DNA of 64,000 nucleotides from Sphingomonas sp. Leaf32 (GTDB lineage Bacteria > Pseudomonadota > Alphaproteobacteria > Sphingomonadales > Sphingomonadaceae): the NCBI RefSeq assembly GCF_001421765.1, contig NZ_LMLA01000012.1:62223-126222 (forward strand). The letters run 5' to 3'. Below, piece by piece: positions 56,588 through 64,000 of the stretch; position 1 is the stretch's first letter; each line of letters begins with the position of its first letter. The notes under the pieces were generated by a model. That model made no database searches, had not been told where the DNA came from, and saw nothing but the letters and a program-made list of their open reading frames with translations. A program made the position numbers and the translations under genes.

Positions 56588-58231
56588 ATGCGCATGGAAT
56601 GGGATCGGCAACGCGGAACGGAGGGTATGACCCCATCGGAGACGCGACAGCGGGGCAACCGCTGGACGCTGCTGATCTGCGTCGGCGCGATCCTGTTGTT
56701 TATCGGGCTCGGTATCGCCGTCATCTCGGGGGTGCTCGACCATCGCTATTTCGGTGGGGCACCGGTCGAACGCTCGCTGGTGTTCGCCCTACTCATCAAC
56801 GCCGTCCTCGTCTATGTTGGCTGGCGGCGCCATCGTGCGGTCGAAATCGAGATGCACGGCCGATCGGCTGCGGAGGAACGCGCGCGGATGCTCGCCCTGC
56901 GCGATCCGTTGACCGGCTTCCTCAATCGCCGCGCGCTCAGCGAAGCGGGCGCCGCGCTGCTGGGCGCGGCTTCGCGCCGGGACCAGGCGGTCGCGCTGAT
57001 GATCGTCGACCTCGATCATTTCAAGATGGTCAACGACATGCACGGCCACGATACCGGCGATGCGGTGCTGCGCGCCGTCGCGCAGGCTATCGCCGGCGTG
57101 ATGCCGGCGGCGGCACTCACCGCGCGATTCGGCGGCGATGCCTTTGCCTGTGCGTTCGTGTTCGATGCGCGCGACCCGTCGACCGCCGACCATGTCGCCT
57201 CGCGAGTCATCGCCGCGCTGTCGCAACCGATCGAGATCGACGACCTGCGCATCCACCTGACCAGTTCGATCGGCGTCGCCCGATCGGATTTCGACGGCGC
57301 CGGCATCGATACCCTGCTGCGGTCGGCCGACATCGCGATGTACTGCGCCAAGAAATCGGGACGGGGCGGCATCACCTGGTTCAACCGGGCGATGGAACAC
57401 GCGTTGATCGACCGCAACGACATCGAGAACGGGCTGCGCCTCGCGATCCCAGCCGGACAGATCGTCCCCTATTTCGAACCTCAGATCGACCTGACGACTG
57501 GTCGCCTGTGCGGGTTCGAGGTGCTGGCCCGCTGGATTCACCCGACGCAGGGCGTGATCCCCCCCGACCGGTTCATTCCGGTCGCCGAGGAATCGGGACT
57601 GATCGCCGAATTGTCGCTATCGATCATGCGACAGGCGTTCGCCGCCGCGCGGGATTGGGACCCTACGCTTTCGCTTTCGGTCAATATTTCTCCCACCCAG
57701 CTACGCGATGCGTGGCTGGCGCAGAAGATCATCAAGGCGACGGTCGAGGGCGGTTTCGCCCCCAACCGGCTGGAGATCGAGATCACCGAAAGTGCGCTGT
57801 TCGACAATCTGGCGCTGGCCCAGTCGATCGTCGGTTCGCTCAAGAATCAGGGCGTGCGCCTCGCGCTCGACGATTTCGGAACTGGCTATTCATCGCTCGC
57901 CCACCTGCGCGCGCTGCCGTTCGATCGGATCAAGATCGACAAGAGCTTCGTCCTGTCGCTGCTCGACAATGCCGATTCGGCGGCGATCGTGAACGCGATC
58001 ATCGGGCTGGGCGCGAACCTGAACCTGCCGGTCACCGCCGAGGGGGTGGAGACCGACACGATCGCGGAGCGGCTCGCCGCGCTGGGCTGTGCCAAGGCGC
58101 AGGGCTGGAACTATGGCAAGCCGCTGTCGATCGCCGACACGCGCCGGATGCTCGCCGCGCGCGGGTTGCTGCATACCGGCACGACCGACCCCGACCTGTC
58201 CGACCTCACCATCCGGCGTCAGGTCGGCTGA
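56588..58231 (+). CDS. Membrane GGDEF-EAL protein with degenerate GGDEF
   Basis: A 547-residue c-di-GMP protein with two membrane helices (about 27-48 and 63-78), a GGDEF domain whose signature is GGDAF at 182-186, and an EAL domain with FEVLARW (E311), LDDFGTGYSSLAHL, KIDKSF and TAEGVET. The Glu-to-Ala change should abolish cyclase activity, while the EAL residues are kept, so it probably degrades c-di-GMP, with GGDEF as a possible GTP sensor. Starts at 56588, 56594 or 56627 are all possible. It overlaps the convergent DUF924 gene by 26 bp. Confidence 0.92.
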   Translation: MRMEWDRQRGTEGMTPSETRQRGNRWTLLICVGAILLFIGLGIAVISGVLDHRYFGGAPVERSLVFALLINAVLVYVGWRRHRAVEIEMHGRSAAEERARMLALRDPLTGFLNRRALSEAGAALLGAASRRDQAVALMIVDLDHFKMVNDMHGHDTGDAVLRAVAQAIAGVMPAAALTARFGGDAFACAFVFDARDPSTADHVASRVIAALSQPIEIDDLRIHLTSSIGVARSDFDGAGIDTLLRSADIAMYCAKKSGRGGITWFNRAMEHALIDRNDIENGLRLAIPAGQIVPYFEPQIDLTTGRLCGFEVLARWIHPTQGVIPPDRFIPVAEESGLIAELSLSIMRQAFAAARDWDPTLSLSVNISPTQLRDAWLAQKIIKATVEGGFAPNRLEIEITESALFDNLALAQSIVGSLKNQGVRLALDDFGTGYSSLAHLRALPFDRIKIDKSFVLSLLDNADSAAIVNAIIGLGANLNLPVTAEGVETDTIAERLAALGCAKAQGWNYGKPLSIADTRRMLAARGLLHTGTTDPDLSDLTIRRQVG

Positions 58232-58784
58232 GATACGCGGCTTCCGCCTCGGTCGATACCCGGCCGAGCGCCGCGTTGCGCGACGGATAGCGACCATAGC
58301 GCGCCAGTACGTCGGCGTGATCGCGCGCGAATTTCAGGTTGTTCGGGTTGCCGAGCGCTTCAAAGCAGTGGAGCGAGAAGCGCGACACGCCCAAATCCTC
58401 GCTATGCATCAGCGGCATGTACAGGAACGCCCGACGCTCCGTCGGCAAGGCGCGATCGTCGCCCCGCGCGATCCCGATCAGCGCAAGTTCCAGCGCGAGC
58501 GGATCGGCCGCGAACGCCGCCGTCTGCCCCCGGAACAGGTTGCGCGAAAACTGGTCGAGGACGATCACCGCCGCCAGCAGCGTATCGCGATCGTCCCGCC
58601 ACTCCGCCGCTTCATTCGCCAGCAGCCGCCGTTGCAGCGCGCCGAACCGCTCGGCGATTTCGGCGTCCAGCGCGTCGTCCCTGGCGAAATGTCGCTCTGG
58701 TCCCACCTGTTCGAACCAGAAGTCGAGCACTTCGCGCGCCTGTCCGTGGACTTCCCCTGCCGCTGTCCCTAGATCGTCGCCCAT
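58206..58784 (-). CDS. DUF924 family protein
   Basis: A 192-residue helical protein of the DUF924 family: VLDFWFEQVGPERHFARDD, VIVLDQFSRNLFRG, RAFLYMPLMHSEDL and RYGRYPSRNAALGR, the characteristic blocks. The function is unknown; the fold is TPR-like. AGGAGG 5 bases before ATG 58784 fixes the start. That ATG overlaps the start codon of the divergent mtaB (CATG), leaving no room for separate 5' leaders. Confidence 0.88.
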   Translation of the reverse strand: MGDDLGTAAGEVHGQAREVLDFWFEQVGPERHFARDDALDAEIAERFGALQRRLLANEAAEWRDDRDTLLAAVIVLDQFSRNLFRGQTAAFAADPLALELALIGIARGDDRALPTERRAFLYMPLMHSEDLGVSRFSLHCFEALGNPNNLKFARDHADVLARYGRYPSRNAALGRVSTEAEAAYLSRPDAGW

Positions 58785-60018
58785 GCCATCCTCCTGTGGT
58801 CCCGCCATCATAACGCTCGGCTGCCGGCTGAACATCGCGGAAAGCGATGCGATCCGCGGGATCGTCGGAGCGCGCGACGTGGTGGTGGTCAACAGTTGCG
58901 CCGTCACCAACGACGCGGTCGCCGCCACCCGCCGCGCTATCCGCCGCGCGCGGCGCGACCGCCCGGCCAGCGAACTGATCGTCACCGGCTGCGCGGCGCA
59001 GATCGATCCCGTCAGCTTTGCGGCGATGCCGGAAGTGACCCGCGTCATTGGCAATTCCGACAAGCTGAACCCCGCCGCATGGGGATCGAGCGAGCCGGTG
59101 ATCGTCCGCGACATCGCCCGCGTGCTGGACACCGCACCCCAACTGGCGGGCGGGTTCGAAGGACAGACGCGCGCCTTTGTCGAGGTGCAGAATGGCTGCG
59201 ACCATGGCTGTACCTTCTGCGCCATCCCCGCCGGGCGTGGTCCGTCGCGATCGGCGACGATCGATGGCATCGTCGCGCAGGTCGATGCGCTGGTCGCGGC
59301 GGGCCATGCGGAGGTGGTGCTGACCGGAGTCGACCTGTCGAGCTATGGCGACGACCTGCCGAACACGCCGAAGCTGGGCGATCTGGTCGCGGCGATCCTC
59401 GCGCGGACATCGCTCCGGCGGTTGCGACTATCTTCGCTCGATCCGGCAGCAATCGATCCCAAGCTGTTGGAACTGCTGACGAACGAACCGCGCGTCATGC
59501 CGCATGTCCATCTGTCGTTCCAGGCCGGAGACGACATGGTGCTGAAGCGGATGCGCCGCCGCCATAGCCGCGCCGACGCCGTCCGGCTGGTCGAACGACT
59601 GAAGGACGCCCGCCCGGAAATCGCGATCGGCGCCGACCTGATCGCCGGCTTCCCGACCGAGGATGATGCGATGGCGGCGAACACACTCGCGCTGATCGAC
59701 GATTGCGTCATCGTTCACGCCCATGTCTTTCCCTACAGCCCCCGCGCCCGCACGCCGGCCGCGCGGATGCCGCAGGTGCCGCCGACGGTCGCCAAGGTAC
59801 GCGCGCAGGCACTGCGCGATGCTGCAGCACGTCGACACCGCGCGTGGCTGTCCGACCAGATCGGCCAGGTCACCGACATTCTGGTCGAACGACCCGGCAC
59901 GCGCGGGCACAGCCCCGGCTTCGCCGACGTCCGGCTCCCCCCCTGCCCGCCCGGTAGCATCGTCACCGCGCGGCTCACTCACATCGAAGGCGATCAGTTG
60001 ATCGGCATGCCCCTATGA
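58783..60018 (+). CDS. mtaB: tRNA t6A37 methylthiotransferase MtaB
   Basis: Radical-SAM enzyme that converts t6A37 to ms2t6A37. The 411-residue protein has the UPF0004 domain with three Cys (LGCRLN, NSCAV, TGCAAQ), the radical-SAM CDHGCTFCAIP and a short TRAM-like tail. The ATG at 58783 has no clear ribosome site and overlaps the divergent DUF924 start; the upstream DNA is coding on the other strand. The stop overlaps ftsY (ATGA). Confidence 0.92.
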   Translation: MPSSCGPAIITLGCRLNIAESDAIRGIVGARDVVVVNSCAVTNDAVAATRRAIRRARRDRPASELIVTGCAAQIDPVSFAAMPEVTRVIGNSDKLNPAAWGSSEPVIVRDIARVLDTAPQLAGGFEGQTRAFVEVQNGCDHGCTFCAIPAGRGPSRSATIDGIVAQVDALVAAGHAEVVLTGVDLSSYGDDLPNTPKLGDLVAAILARTSLRRLRLSSLDPAAIDPKLLELLTNEPRVMPHVHLSFQAGDDMVLKRMRRRHSRADAVRLVERLKDARPEIAIGADLIAGFPTEDDAMAANTLALIDDCVIVHAHVFPYSPRARTPAARMPQVPPTVAKVRAQALRDAAARRHRAWLSDQIGQVTDILVERPGTRGHSPGFADVRLPPCPPGSIVTARLTHIEGDQLIGMPL

Positions 60019-60944
60019 GCCTTTCGTGGCACGAACGCCTGCTCGGCGGCCTGAAAAAGACGTCCGACCGCCTGACCGGCAATCTGGTCGGCTTGTCCGC
60101 CGCGCGGCTGGACGAGGCGACGCTGGACGATATCGAGGAGGCGCTGATCGCCTCCGACCTCGGCCCGGCCACCGCCGCGCGGGTCCGCGCCCGACTGTCG
60201 GAAGGACAGTATGAGCGCAACATGGAGGAACTGGGCATCCGGCTGGTCGTCGCGGAGGAGATCGAAAAGGTATTGACCCCGGTCGCCAAGCCGCTGGAGA
60301 TCGAGGCTTTTCCGCGTCCGCAGGTGATCCTGGTCATCGGCGTCAACGGGTCCGGCAAGACCACGACCATCGCCAAGCTCGCCAAGACGCTGGTCGAGCA
60401 GGATTATGGCGTGATGCTGGCGGCGGGCGATACCTTCCGCGCCGCCGCCATCGGGCAACTGCGCACCTGGGCCGAACGCATCGGCGTGCCGATCGTGAGC
60501 GGGGCCGAAGGTGGCGACGCGGCGGGCATCGTCTATGAGGCGGTCAAGCAGGCGACCGCCACCGGCATCGACGTGCTGATCGTTGACACCGCCGGGCGGC
60601 TCCAAAACAAGCGCGAGCTGATGGACGAACTGGCCAAGGTCCGCCGAGTGCTCGGCCGCCTCAACCCGGAAGCGCCGCATGACGTGGTGCTGGTGCTCGA
60701 CGCGACCACGGGCCAGAACGCGCTCAACCAGATCGAGGTGTTCAAGGAAACGGCGGGTGTCACCGGGCTGGTGATGACCAAGCTGGACGGCACCGCGCGC
60801 GGCGGCGTGCTGGTCGCGGCGGCGGAGAAGTTCGGGCTGCCGATCCATGCCATCGGCGTCGGCGAAACCGCCGATGATCTGCGCGGGTTCGACGCGCACG
60901 AAGTATCCCGCATCATCGCGGGCGTGGAGCGCGTACGCAAATGA
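60015..60944 (+). CDS. ftsY: Signal recognition particle receptor FtsY
   Basis: Receptor GTPase for SRP at the inner membrane. The 309-residue protein has a short N domain without the long acidic A domain of E. coli FtsY, and the G domain with [49 protein letters not shown] and [12 protein letters not shown]. It overlaps mtaB and yciB by 4 bp each, so these three genes are coupled. Confidence 0.97.
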   Translation: MSLSWHERLLGGLKKTSDRLTGNLVGLSAARLDEATLDDIEEALIASDLGPATAARVRARLSEGQYERNMEELGIRLVVAEEIEKVLTPVAKPLEIEAFPRPQVILVIGVNGSGKTTTIAKLAKTLVEQDYGVMLAAGDTFRAAAIGQLRTWAERIGVPIVSGAEGGDAAGIVYEAVKQATATGIDVLIVDTAGRLQNKRELMDELAKVRRVLGRLNPEAPHDVVLVLDATTGQNALNQIEVFKETAGVTGLVMTKLDGTARGGVLVAAAEKFGLPIHAIGVGETADDLRGFDAHEVSRIIAGVERVRK

Positions 60945-61576
60945 CGACCGCAACCAAGCCGCCGGTATCGCCGCTGTTCCGCATGGCGCTGGATTACGGG
61001 CCATTGCTGGTATTCTTCGTCGCCAATCTGCTGGCGAGCAAGCTCGGCCTGCCCGACATGGTCGATTCGCTGGCGCAGGTCATCATCGCCAGCACCGCGT
61101 TCATGATCGCCAGCGTCGTGGCGATCATCGTGTCGAAGTGGAAGACCGGCCATATCTCGCCAATGCTGTGGCTGTCGGCGGGGCTGGTCGTCGTGTTCGG
61201 CGCACTGACGCTCTATTTCCGTGACGATACCTTCATCAAGATGAAGCCGACCATCGTCTATGCGATGTTCTCGGCGATCCTGACCTTCGGCCTCGCGACC
61301 GGACGCCCCCTGCTGCAACAGTTGCTGGAAACCGCCTATCCGGGGTTGAGCGCGACCGGGTGGCGCAAGCTGACGGTCAACTGGGCGATCTTCTTCGCGT
61401 TCATGGCGGTGCTGAACGAGGTCGTCTGGCGCCATTCGACCTGGGACTTCTGGGTCGGGTTCAAGCTGTGGGGGGCGGTGCCGCTGACGTTGATCTTCGC
61501 GGCGGCGAATATCCCGATGCTGCTGCGCCACGGGTTGCAAATGGAGAAGGATGCGCCGCTGCCGCCGGCGGATTGA
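60941..61576 (+). CDS. Inner-membrane septation protein YciB/IspZ
   Basis: A 211-residue membrane protein with about five helices, of the YciB/IspZ family: ALDYGPLLVFFVANLL, KMKPTIVYAMFSAIL, WAIFFAFMAVLNEVVWR and FWVGFKLWG. It is linked to cell-envelope or septation phenotypes in enterobacteria. Its ATG overlaps the ftsY stop. It is followed by a palindromic repeat at 61604. Confidence 0.93.
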   Translation: MTTATKPPVSPLFRMALDYGPLLVFFVANLLASKLGLPDMVDSLAQVIIASTAFMIASVVAIIVSKWKTGHISPMLWLSAGLVVVFGALTLYFRDDTFIKMKPTIVYAMFSAILTFGLATGRPLLQQLLETAYPGLSATGWRKLTVNWAIFFAFMAVLNEVVWRHSTWDFWVGFKLWGAVPLTLIFAAANIPMLLRHGLQMEKDAPLPPAD

Positions 61577-61603
61577 GGGGCAGTCGAGACGCTCCTCTAT
61601 CAC

Positions 61604-61703
61604 CCCGTCATCCCGGCGCAGGCCGGGATCCATTGTGTCGGGTGGTAGCGGCTCTCGCGAACCGGCCCGTGTCTATGGATTCCGGCTTTCGCCGGAATGA
61701 CGG
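61604..61703. repeat. Dispersed palindromic repeat, copy 4
   Basis: The imperfect inverted arms (61604-61635 and 61673-61703) contain CGTCATCCCGGCGCAGGCC and its near complement GGCTTTCGCCGGAATGACG. It resembles copy 3 at 11427 and belongs to the broad CGTCATCCC-AGGC repeat type. It lies between convergent yciB and sodB. Confidence 0.75.
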
Positions 61704-61723
61704 GCGGGTGAGGTCTGCGCACG

Positions 61724-61753
61724 AAAAAAGGGGCCGCCCTTGCGGACAGCCCC
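61724..61753 (-). terminator. Rho-independent terminator after sodB
   Basis: On the minus strand a 10-bp stem (61753-61744 with 61739-61730, including two G-U pairs) closes a GCAA tetraloop and is followed by six T (61729-61724). It lies 47 bp after the sodB stop. Confidence 0.88.
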
Positions 61754-61786
61754 CTCTCCCAACCCTCTCGCCTGCAGGGGAGAGGG
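61752..61786. repeat. CCCTCTCCC / GGGAGAGGG inverted repeat
   Basis: CCCTCTCCC (61752-61760) and GGGAGAGGG (61778-61786), with a second CCCTCTC at 61763, form alternative hairpins between the sodB stop and its terminator. Similar hairpins are common in alphaproteobacterial intergenic DNA. Confidence 0.6.
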
Positions 61787-61799
61787 CTAATGGCGCGAT

Positions 61800-62411
61800 T
61801 TACTTCACCGCCGCATCGTAACGCTGGCCGACCTTGTCCCAGTCGACCACGTCCCACCACGCCTTCAGATAGGCGGGGCGCGCATTGCGATAGGTGATGT
61901 AATAGGCGTGCTCCCACACGTCGTTACACAGGATCGGCGTGCCCTTCACCGGGGCGACATCCATCAGCGGATTGTCCTGATTCGGCGTGGAGGTGATGGC
62001 GAGCTTGCCGTCCTGCCCGACGATCAGCCACGCCCAGCCCGACCCGAACTGGTTCGCGCCCGCCGTGTTGAACTTTTCCTTCAGCGCGTCGAGACCACCG
62101 AACTGGTCGTCGATAGCGTCCTTCAGTGCGCCCGACGGCTGCGTGCCCCCGCCCTTCATCGTTTCCCAGAAGAAGGTGTGGTTCCAATAGCCGCCGCCAT
62201 TGTTGCGCAGCTTGGCCGGTGCGCCCGACATGCTGGCCAGCAGTTCCTCGATCGACTTGCCTTCGAGTGCGGCGTCTTCCGACACCGCTTCGTTCAGCTT
62301 GTCGGTATAGGCCTGATGATGCTTGTCATGGTGCAGCGTCATCGTTTCCTTGTCGATGGTCGGCTCCAGCGCGTCATAGGCATAGGGCAGCGGGGGAAGT
62401 TCGAAAGCCAT
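61800..62411 (-). CDS. sodB: Superoxide dismutase (Fe/Mn)
   Basis: Converts superoxide to hydrogen peroxide and oxygen. The 203-residue protein has the metal ligands in TLHHDKHHQAY (His), GGYWNHTFFWE (His) and NDVWEHAYYITY (Asp, His). GGYWNHTFFW and NQFGSGWAWL point to the iron type, though cambialism cannot be excluded. The ATG at 62411 follows AAGGAGGAA. No signal peptide. It lies downstream of pspF. Confidence 0.96.
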   Translation of the reverse strand: MAFELPPLPYAYDALEPTIDKETMTLHHDKHHQAYTDKLNEAVSEDAALEGKSIEELLASMSGAPAKLRNNGGGYWNHTFFWETMKGGGTQPSGALKDAIDDQFGGLDALKEKFNTAGANQFGSGWAWLIVGQDGKLAITSTPNQDNPLMDVAPVKGTPILCNDVWEHAYYITYRNARPAYLKAWWDVVDWDKVGQRYDAAVK

Positions 62412-62527
62412 GGGGGTTCCTCCTTGGGCGTTAAGCTCTGGTCGACCGAACGAAGCATGGGCCGATCGGCTCCGGTCGTTACGCTCGGGCAACATCTAAG
62501 ACGCGGTGAATGGTGCGCAAGGGCGCT

Positions 62528-63553
62528 TCAGCCGCCCTGCCCCAATAATCCGTGGCGTTTCAGCGCGTGGCGCAACTGGTCGTAGGTCAGCCCCAGCGCG
62601 TCGGCGCAGGTCCGCTGGTTGTAGCGGGCCTCGGCCATGGCGCGGGTCAGCAATTGCCGTTCGAAGCGGTTCACCCGCGTCTTGAAATCGTCGCCGCTGT
62701 CGTCGGGCGCTGTCGGTTCGTGCGACTCGCCCGCCACCGGCGCGACAGCCATGGGCTGGACGGTGCTGGCAGTGCGCGGGCGGAACGGCGAGGCGAACGG
62801 GTCGACCTCGATCAGGTCGATCGGCCCGGACCGTTCCCAGCGATAGACGGAACGTTCGACCGCGTTGCGCAACTCGCGGACATTGCCCGGCCAGCGATGC
62901 TCCATCAACTGGTCGACCGCGTTCGGGCCGAACCCCGGCCATTCATCACGCCCGATCTCCGCTGCCATGCGCCGTCCGAAGAAGTCGGCCAGCACCATGA
63001 TGTCGCCCGGCCGTGCGCGAAGCGGGGGCAGCGTCACCACCTCGAAGCTCAACCGGTCGAGCAGGTCGGCGCGGAACGTCCCGCGCTCGACCCGGTCGGG
63101 CAGGTGTTCGTTGGTCGCCGCGACGATGCGGACATCGACCCGGATCGGGCGTGACGATCCGATGCGCGTCACCTCACCATATTCGACCGCGCGCAGCAGC
63201 CGTTCCTGCGCGCCCATCGACAGTGTGCCGAGTTCGTCGAGGAACAGCGTGCCGCCATCGGCCTCCTCGAACCGCCCGACGCGCGCCTTGGTCGCGCCGG
63301 TGAAGGCGCCGGCTTCATGGCCGAACAGTTCCGCCTCGATCAGCGTCTCGGGCAGCGCGGCGCAGTTCATGACGACCAGCGGCTCTTCCCACCGGCCCGA
63401 CAGGCGGTGGAGGCGCTCGGCGACCAGTTCCTTGCCCGTCCCCCGCTCGCCGATCACCAATACGGGACGGTCGAGCGCGGCGGCACGGCTGGCGCGCTCC
63501 AGGGCATCGAGAAACGGGCCGGACTGGCCGACGACCTGGGTTGCGCGTTCCAT
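62528..63553 (-). CDS. pspF: Phage shock protein activator PspF (sigma-54 enhancer-binding protein)
   Basis: A 341-residue AAA+ activator without an N-terminal regulatory domain, as in PspF. It has Walker A in [15 protein letters not shown], the sigma-54-contacting GAFTGA at 82-87, Walker [10 protein letters not shown], the arginine-finger region [10 protein letters not shown], and a C-terminal Fis-type HTH ([20 protein letters not shown]). It is divergent from a small gene and pspA with a sigma-54 promoter between. PspA normally binds and inhibits it. Confidence 0.94.
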   Translation of the reverse strand: MERATQVVGQSGPFLDALERASRAAALDRPVLVIGERGTGKELVAERLHRLSGRWEEPLVVMNCAALPETLIEAELFGHEAGAFTGATKARVGRFEEADGGTLFLDELGTLSMGAQERLLRAVEYGEVTRIGSSRPIRVDVRIVAATNEHLPDRVERGTFRADLLDRLSFEVVTLPPLRARPGDIMVLADFFGRRMAAEIGRDEWPGFGPNAVDQLMEHRWPGNVRELRNAVERSVYRWERSGPIDLIEVDPFASPFRPRTASTVQPMAVAPVAGESHEPTAPDDSGDDFKTRVNRFERQLLTRAMAEARYNQRTCADALGLTYDQLRHALKRHGLLGQGG

Positions 63554-63618
63554 GGCCGATGTGTGGCGTATTTTCCCAAACATTCGCAAGCGCCAAATTG
63601 GCCCGTTCCGCCGATCCG

Positions 63619-63648
63619 CGAAAAGTGACGCGAAACCGTCATTTTTCG
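63619..63648. promoter_or_regulatory. Palindrome next to the psp sigma-54 promoter
   Basis: The arms CGAAAAGTGACG (63619-63630) and CGTCATTTTTCG (63637-63648), one mismatch, are separated by 6 bases. It ends 4 bp before the -24 element, in the pspF-psp gap. It could be the PspF enhancer site or an operator; classical PspF sites lie further upstream. A shorter palindrome GCCAAATTGGC (63592-63602) is nearby. Confidence 0.6.
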
Positions 63649-63651
63649 AAT

Positions 63652-63666
63652 TGGCACGCCTCCTGC
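63652..63666 (+). promoter_or_regulatory. Sigma-54 (-24/-12) promoter of the psp operon
   Basis: TGGCACGCCTCCTGCA: GG at 63653-63654 and GC at 63664-63665 with exactly 10 bases between, matching the -24/-12 pattern TGGCAC-N5-TTGCA. It precedes the 46-aa gene by 58 bp, with a start of transcription expected near 63677. The divergent pspF supplies the activator. Confidence 0.9.
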
Positions 63667-63723
63667 AATGTATTGTGCAAGCCCGACACAGGGCGCACGA
63701 TACAGCTTCAGGGAGTTTTCCTC

Positions 63724-63864
63724 ATGCGCAACCTTTCGAACCTCACTCTTACGCAATCGGTCGCCAGCATGGCCGCCGCGCTGCTGGTGAGCCTGTTCGT
63801 CCTTGGCGCGACGACCGCACCCGGTCCGTCCGCCGTCACCGTTGCTGCCGCGCATATCGCGTAA
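63724..63864 (+). CDS. Small hydrophobic protein at the head of the psp operon (46 aa)
   Basis: A 46-residue protein starting MRNLSNLTLTQSVASMAAAL with one hydrophobic segment (about 12-30) and a short Ala/Val-rich end. AGGGAG precedes the ATG at 63724. Located between the sigma-54 promoter and pspA, so it would be induced with the phage shock response. It may be a signal-peptide-bearing peptide or a single-pass membrane protein; it does not look like PspB, PspC or PspD. Confidence 0.65.
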   Translation: MRNLSNLTLTQSVASMAAALLVSLFVLGATTAPGPSAVTVAAAHIA

Positions 63865-63871
63865 GGCAGCG

Positions 63872-63905
63872 GGCCGGGGTGGTTCCGCCCCGTTCCACCC
63901 CGGCC
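63872..63905 (+). other. Stem-loop between the 46-aa gene and pspA
   Basis: A perfect 11-bp stem GGCCGGGGTGG / CCACCCCGGCC with a 12-base loop, starting 8 bp after the small gene's stop and ending 15 bp before the pspA ribosome site. There is no T run, so it is more likely a processing or stability element than a terminator. Confidence 0.6.
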
Positions 63906-63931
63906 ACCCGAGTATTTGTCAGGAGCAACCG

Positions 63932-64000
63932 ATGGGCATTTTTTCCCGCACCCGTGACATCATCGCCGCCAACGTCACCGACCTGCTCGACAAGGCGGAA
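63932..64000 (+). CDS. pspA: Phage shock protein A, N-terminus only (cut by window edge)
   Basis: Only 23 residues are visible, MGIFSRTRDIIAANVTDLLD, the amphipathic N-terminal helix of PspA/IM30 that binds stressed membranes. AGGAG lies 7 bases before ATG 63932. Context (pspF divergent, sigma-54 promoter) supports the call. Confidence 0.9.
   Translation, partial: MGIFSRTRDIIAANVTDLLDKAE

Overview
The window is a 64-kb, GC-rich, gene-dense piece of chromosome. It most likely comes from an alphaproteobacterium of the Sphingomonas group; this is inferred from the sequence and no database was searched. Pointers are a GTTC-N7-GTTC SOS box in front of lexA, the trpG-trpD-trpC-moaC-moeA-lexA order, the ffh-rpsP-rimM and trmD-rplS blocks, a biliverdin-type phytochrome with a HisKA_2 kinase, frequent GTG/TTG starts and very tight gene packing. 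No rRNA, tRNA, CRISPR array, insertion sequence or prophage was recognised. Genes cut by the window edges are xerD on the left and pspA on the right.

Layout. 1-4.5 kb: xerD, a secreted protein and a 45-aa membrane peptide on the minus strand, divergent from aroK-aroB-DUF2256. 4.5-11.1 kb: a membrane diguanylate cyclase, then the trpGDC-moaC-moeA-lexA run. 11.1-15 kb: a repeat-rich gap and a divergent xylan pair (GH67 alpha-glucuronidase / GH10 xylanase) around a LacI-type operator. 15-21.4 kb: tamA-tamB. 21.5-26.4 kb: YihY, MarR, a YcgG/GntA-DUF1989 pair, prepilin peptidase and thiolase. 26.4-40.4 kb: a dense run of eleven co-directional genes, FdhF/YdeP-FdhD-MobA followed by a Wsp-type chemosensory system (CheW, CheR-TPR, CheW, MCP, CheA-REC, CheB) and two hybrid histidine kinases. 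40.4-45.9 kb: a lipoprotein, two divergent L,D-transpeptidases, nadE and an MpaB-like oxygenase. 46-49.9 kb: a LOV histidine kinase and a bacteriophytochrome kinase. 49.9-56.4 kb: PlsC, rplS, trmD, then three genes on the opposite strand (a TrxR-like flavoprotein, a small secreted protein and a BLUF photosensor), then rimM, rpsP and ffh. 56.6-61.6 kb: a GGDEF/EAL protein, DUF924, mtaB, ftsY and yciB. 61.8-64 kb: sodB, pspF and the start of a sigma-54 psp operon.

How the genes work together. Housekeeping blocks cover aromatic amino acids (aroKB, trpGDC), molybdenum cofactor (moaC, moeA, mobA, fdhD), translation and SRP targeting (rpsP, rimM, trmD, rplS, ffh, ftsY), NAD synthesis and envelope maintenance (tamAB, L,D-transpeptidases, psp). 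Signalling is heavily represented: one Wsp-like array, four histidine kinases outside CheA, two c-di-GMP proteins and three photoreceptors (LOV, phytochrome, BLUF). The most notable arrangement is the apparent single operon joining a molybdoenzyme and its maturation genes to a Wsp-like array whose usual diguanylate cyclase output is replaced by two hybrid kinases. Second is the MarR / YcgG / DUF1989 cassette, which may act on a guanidino or amino compound.
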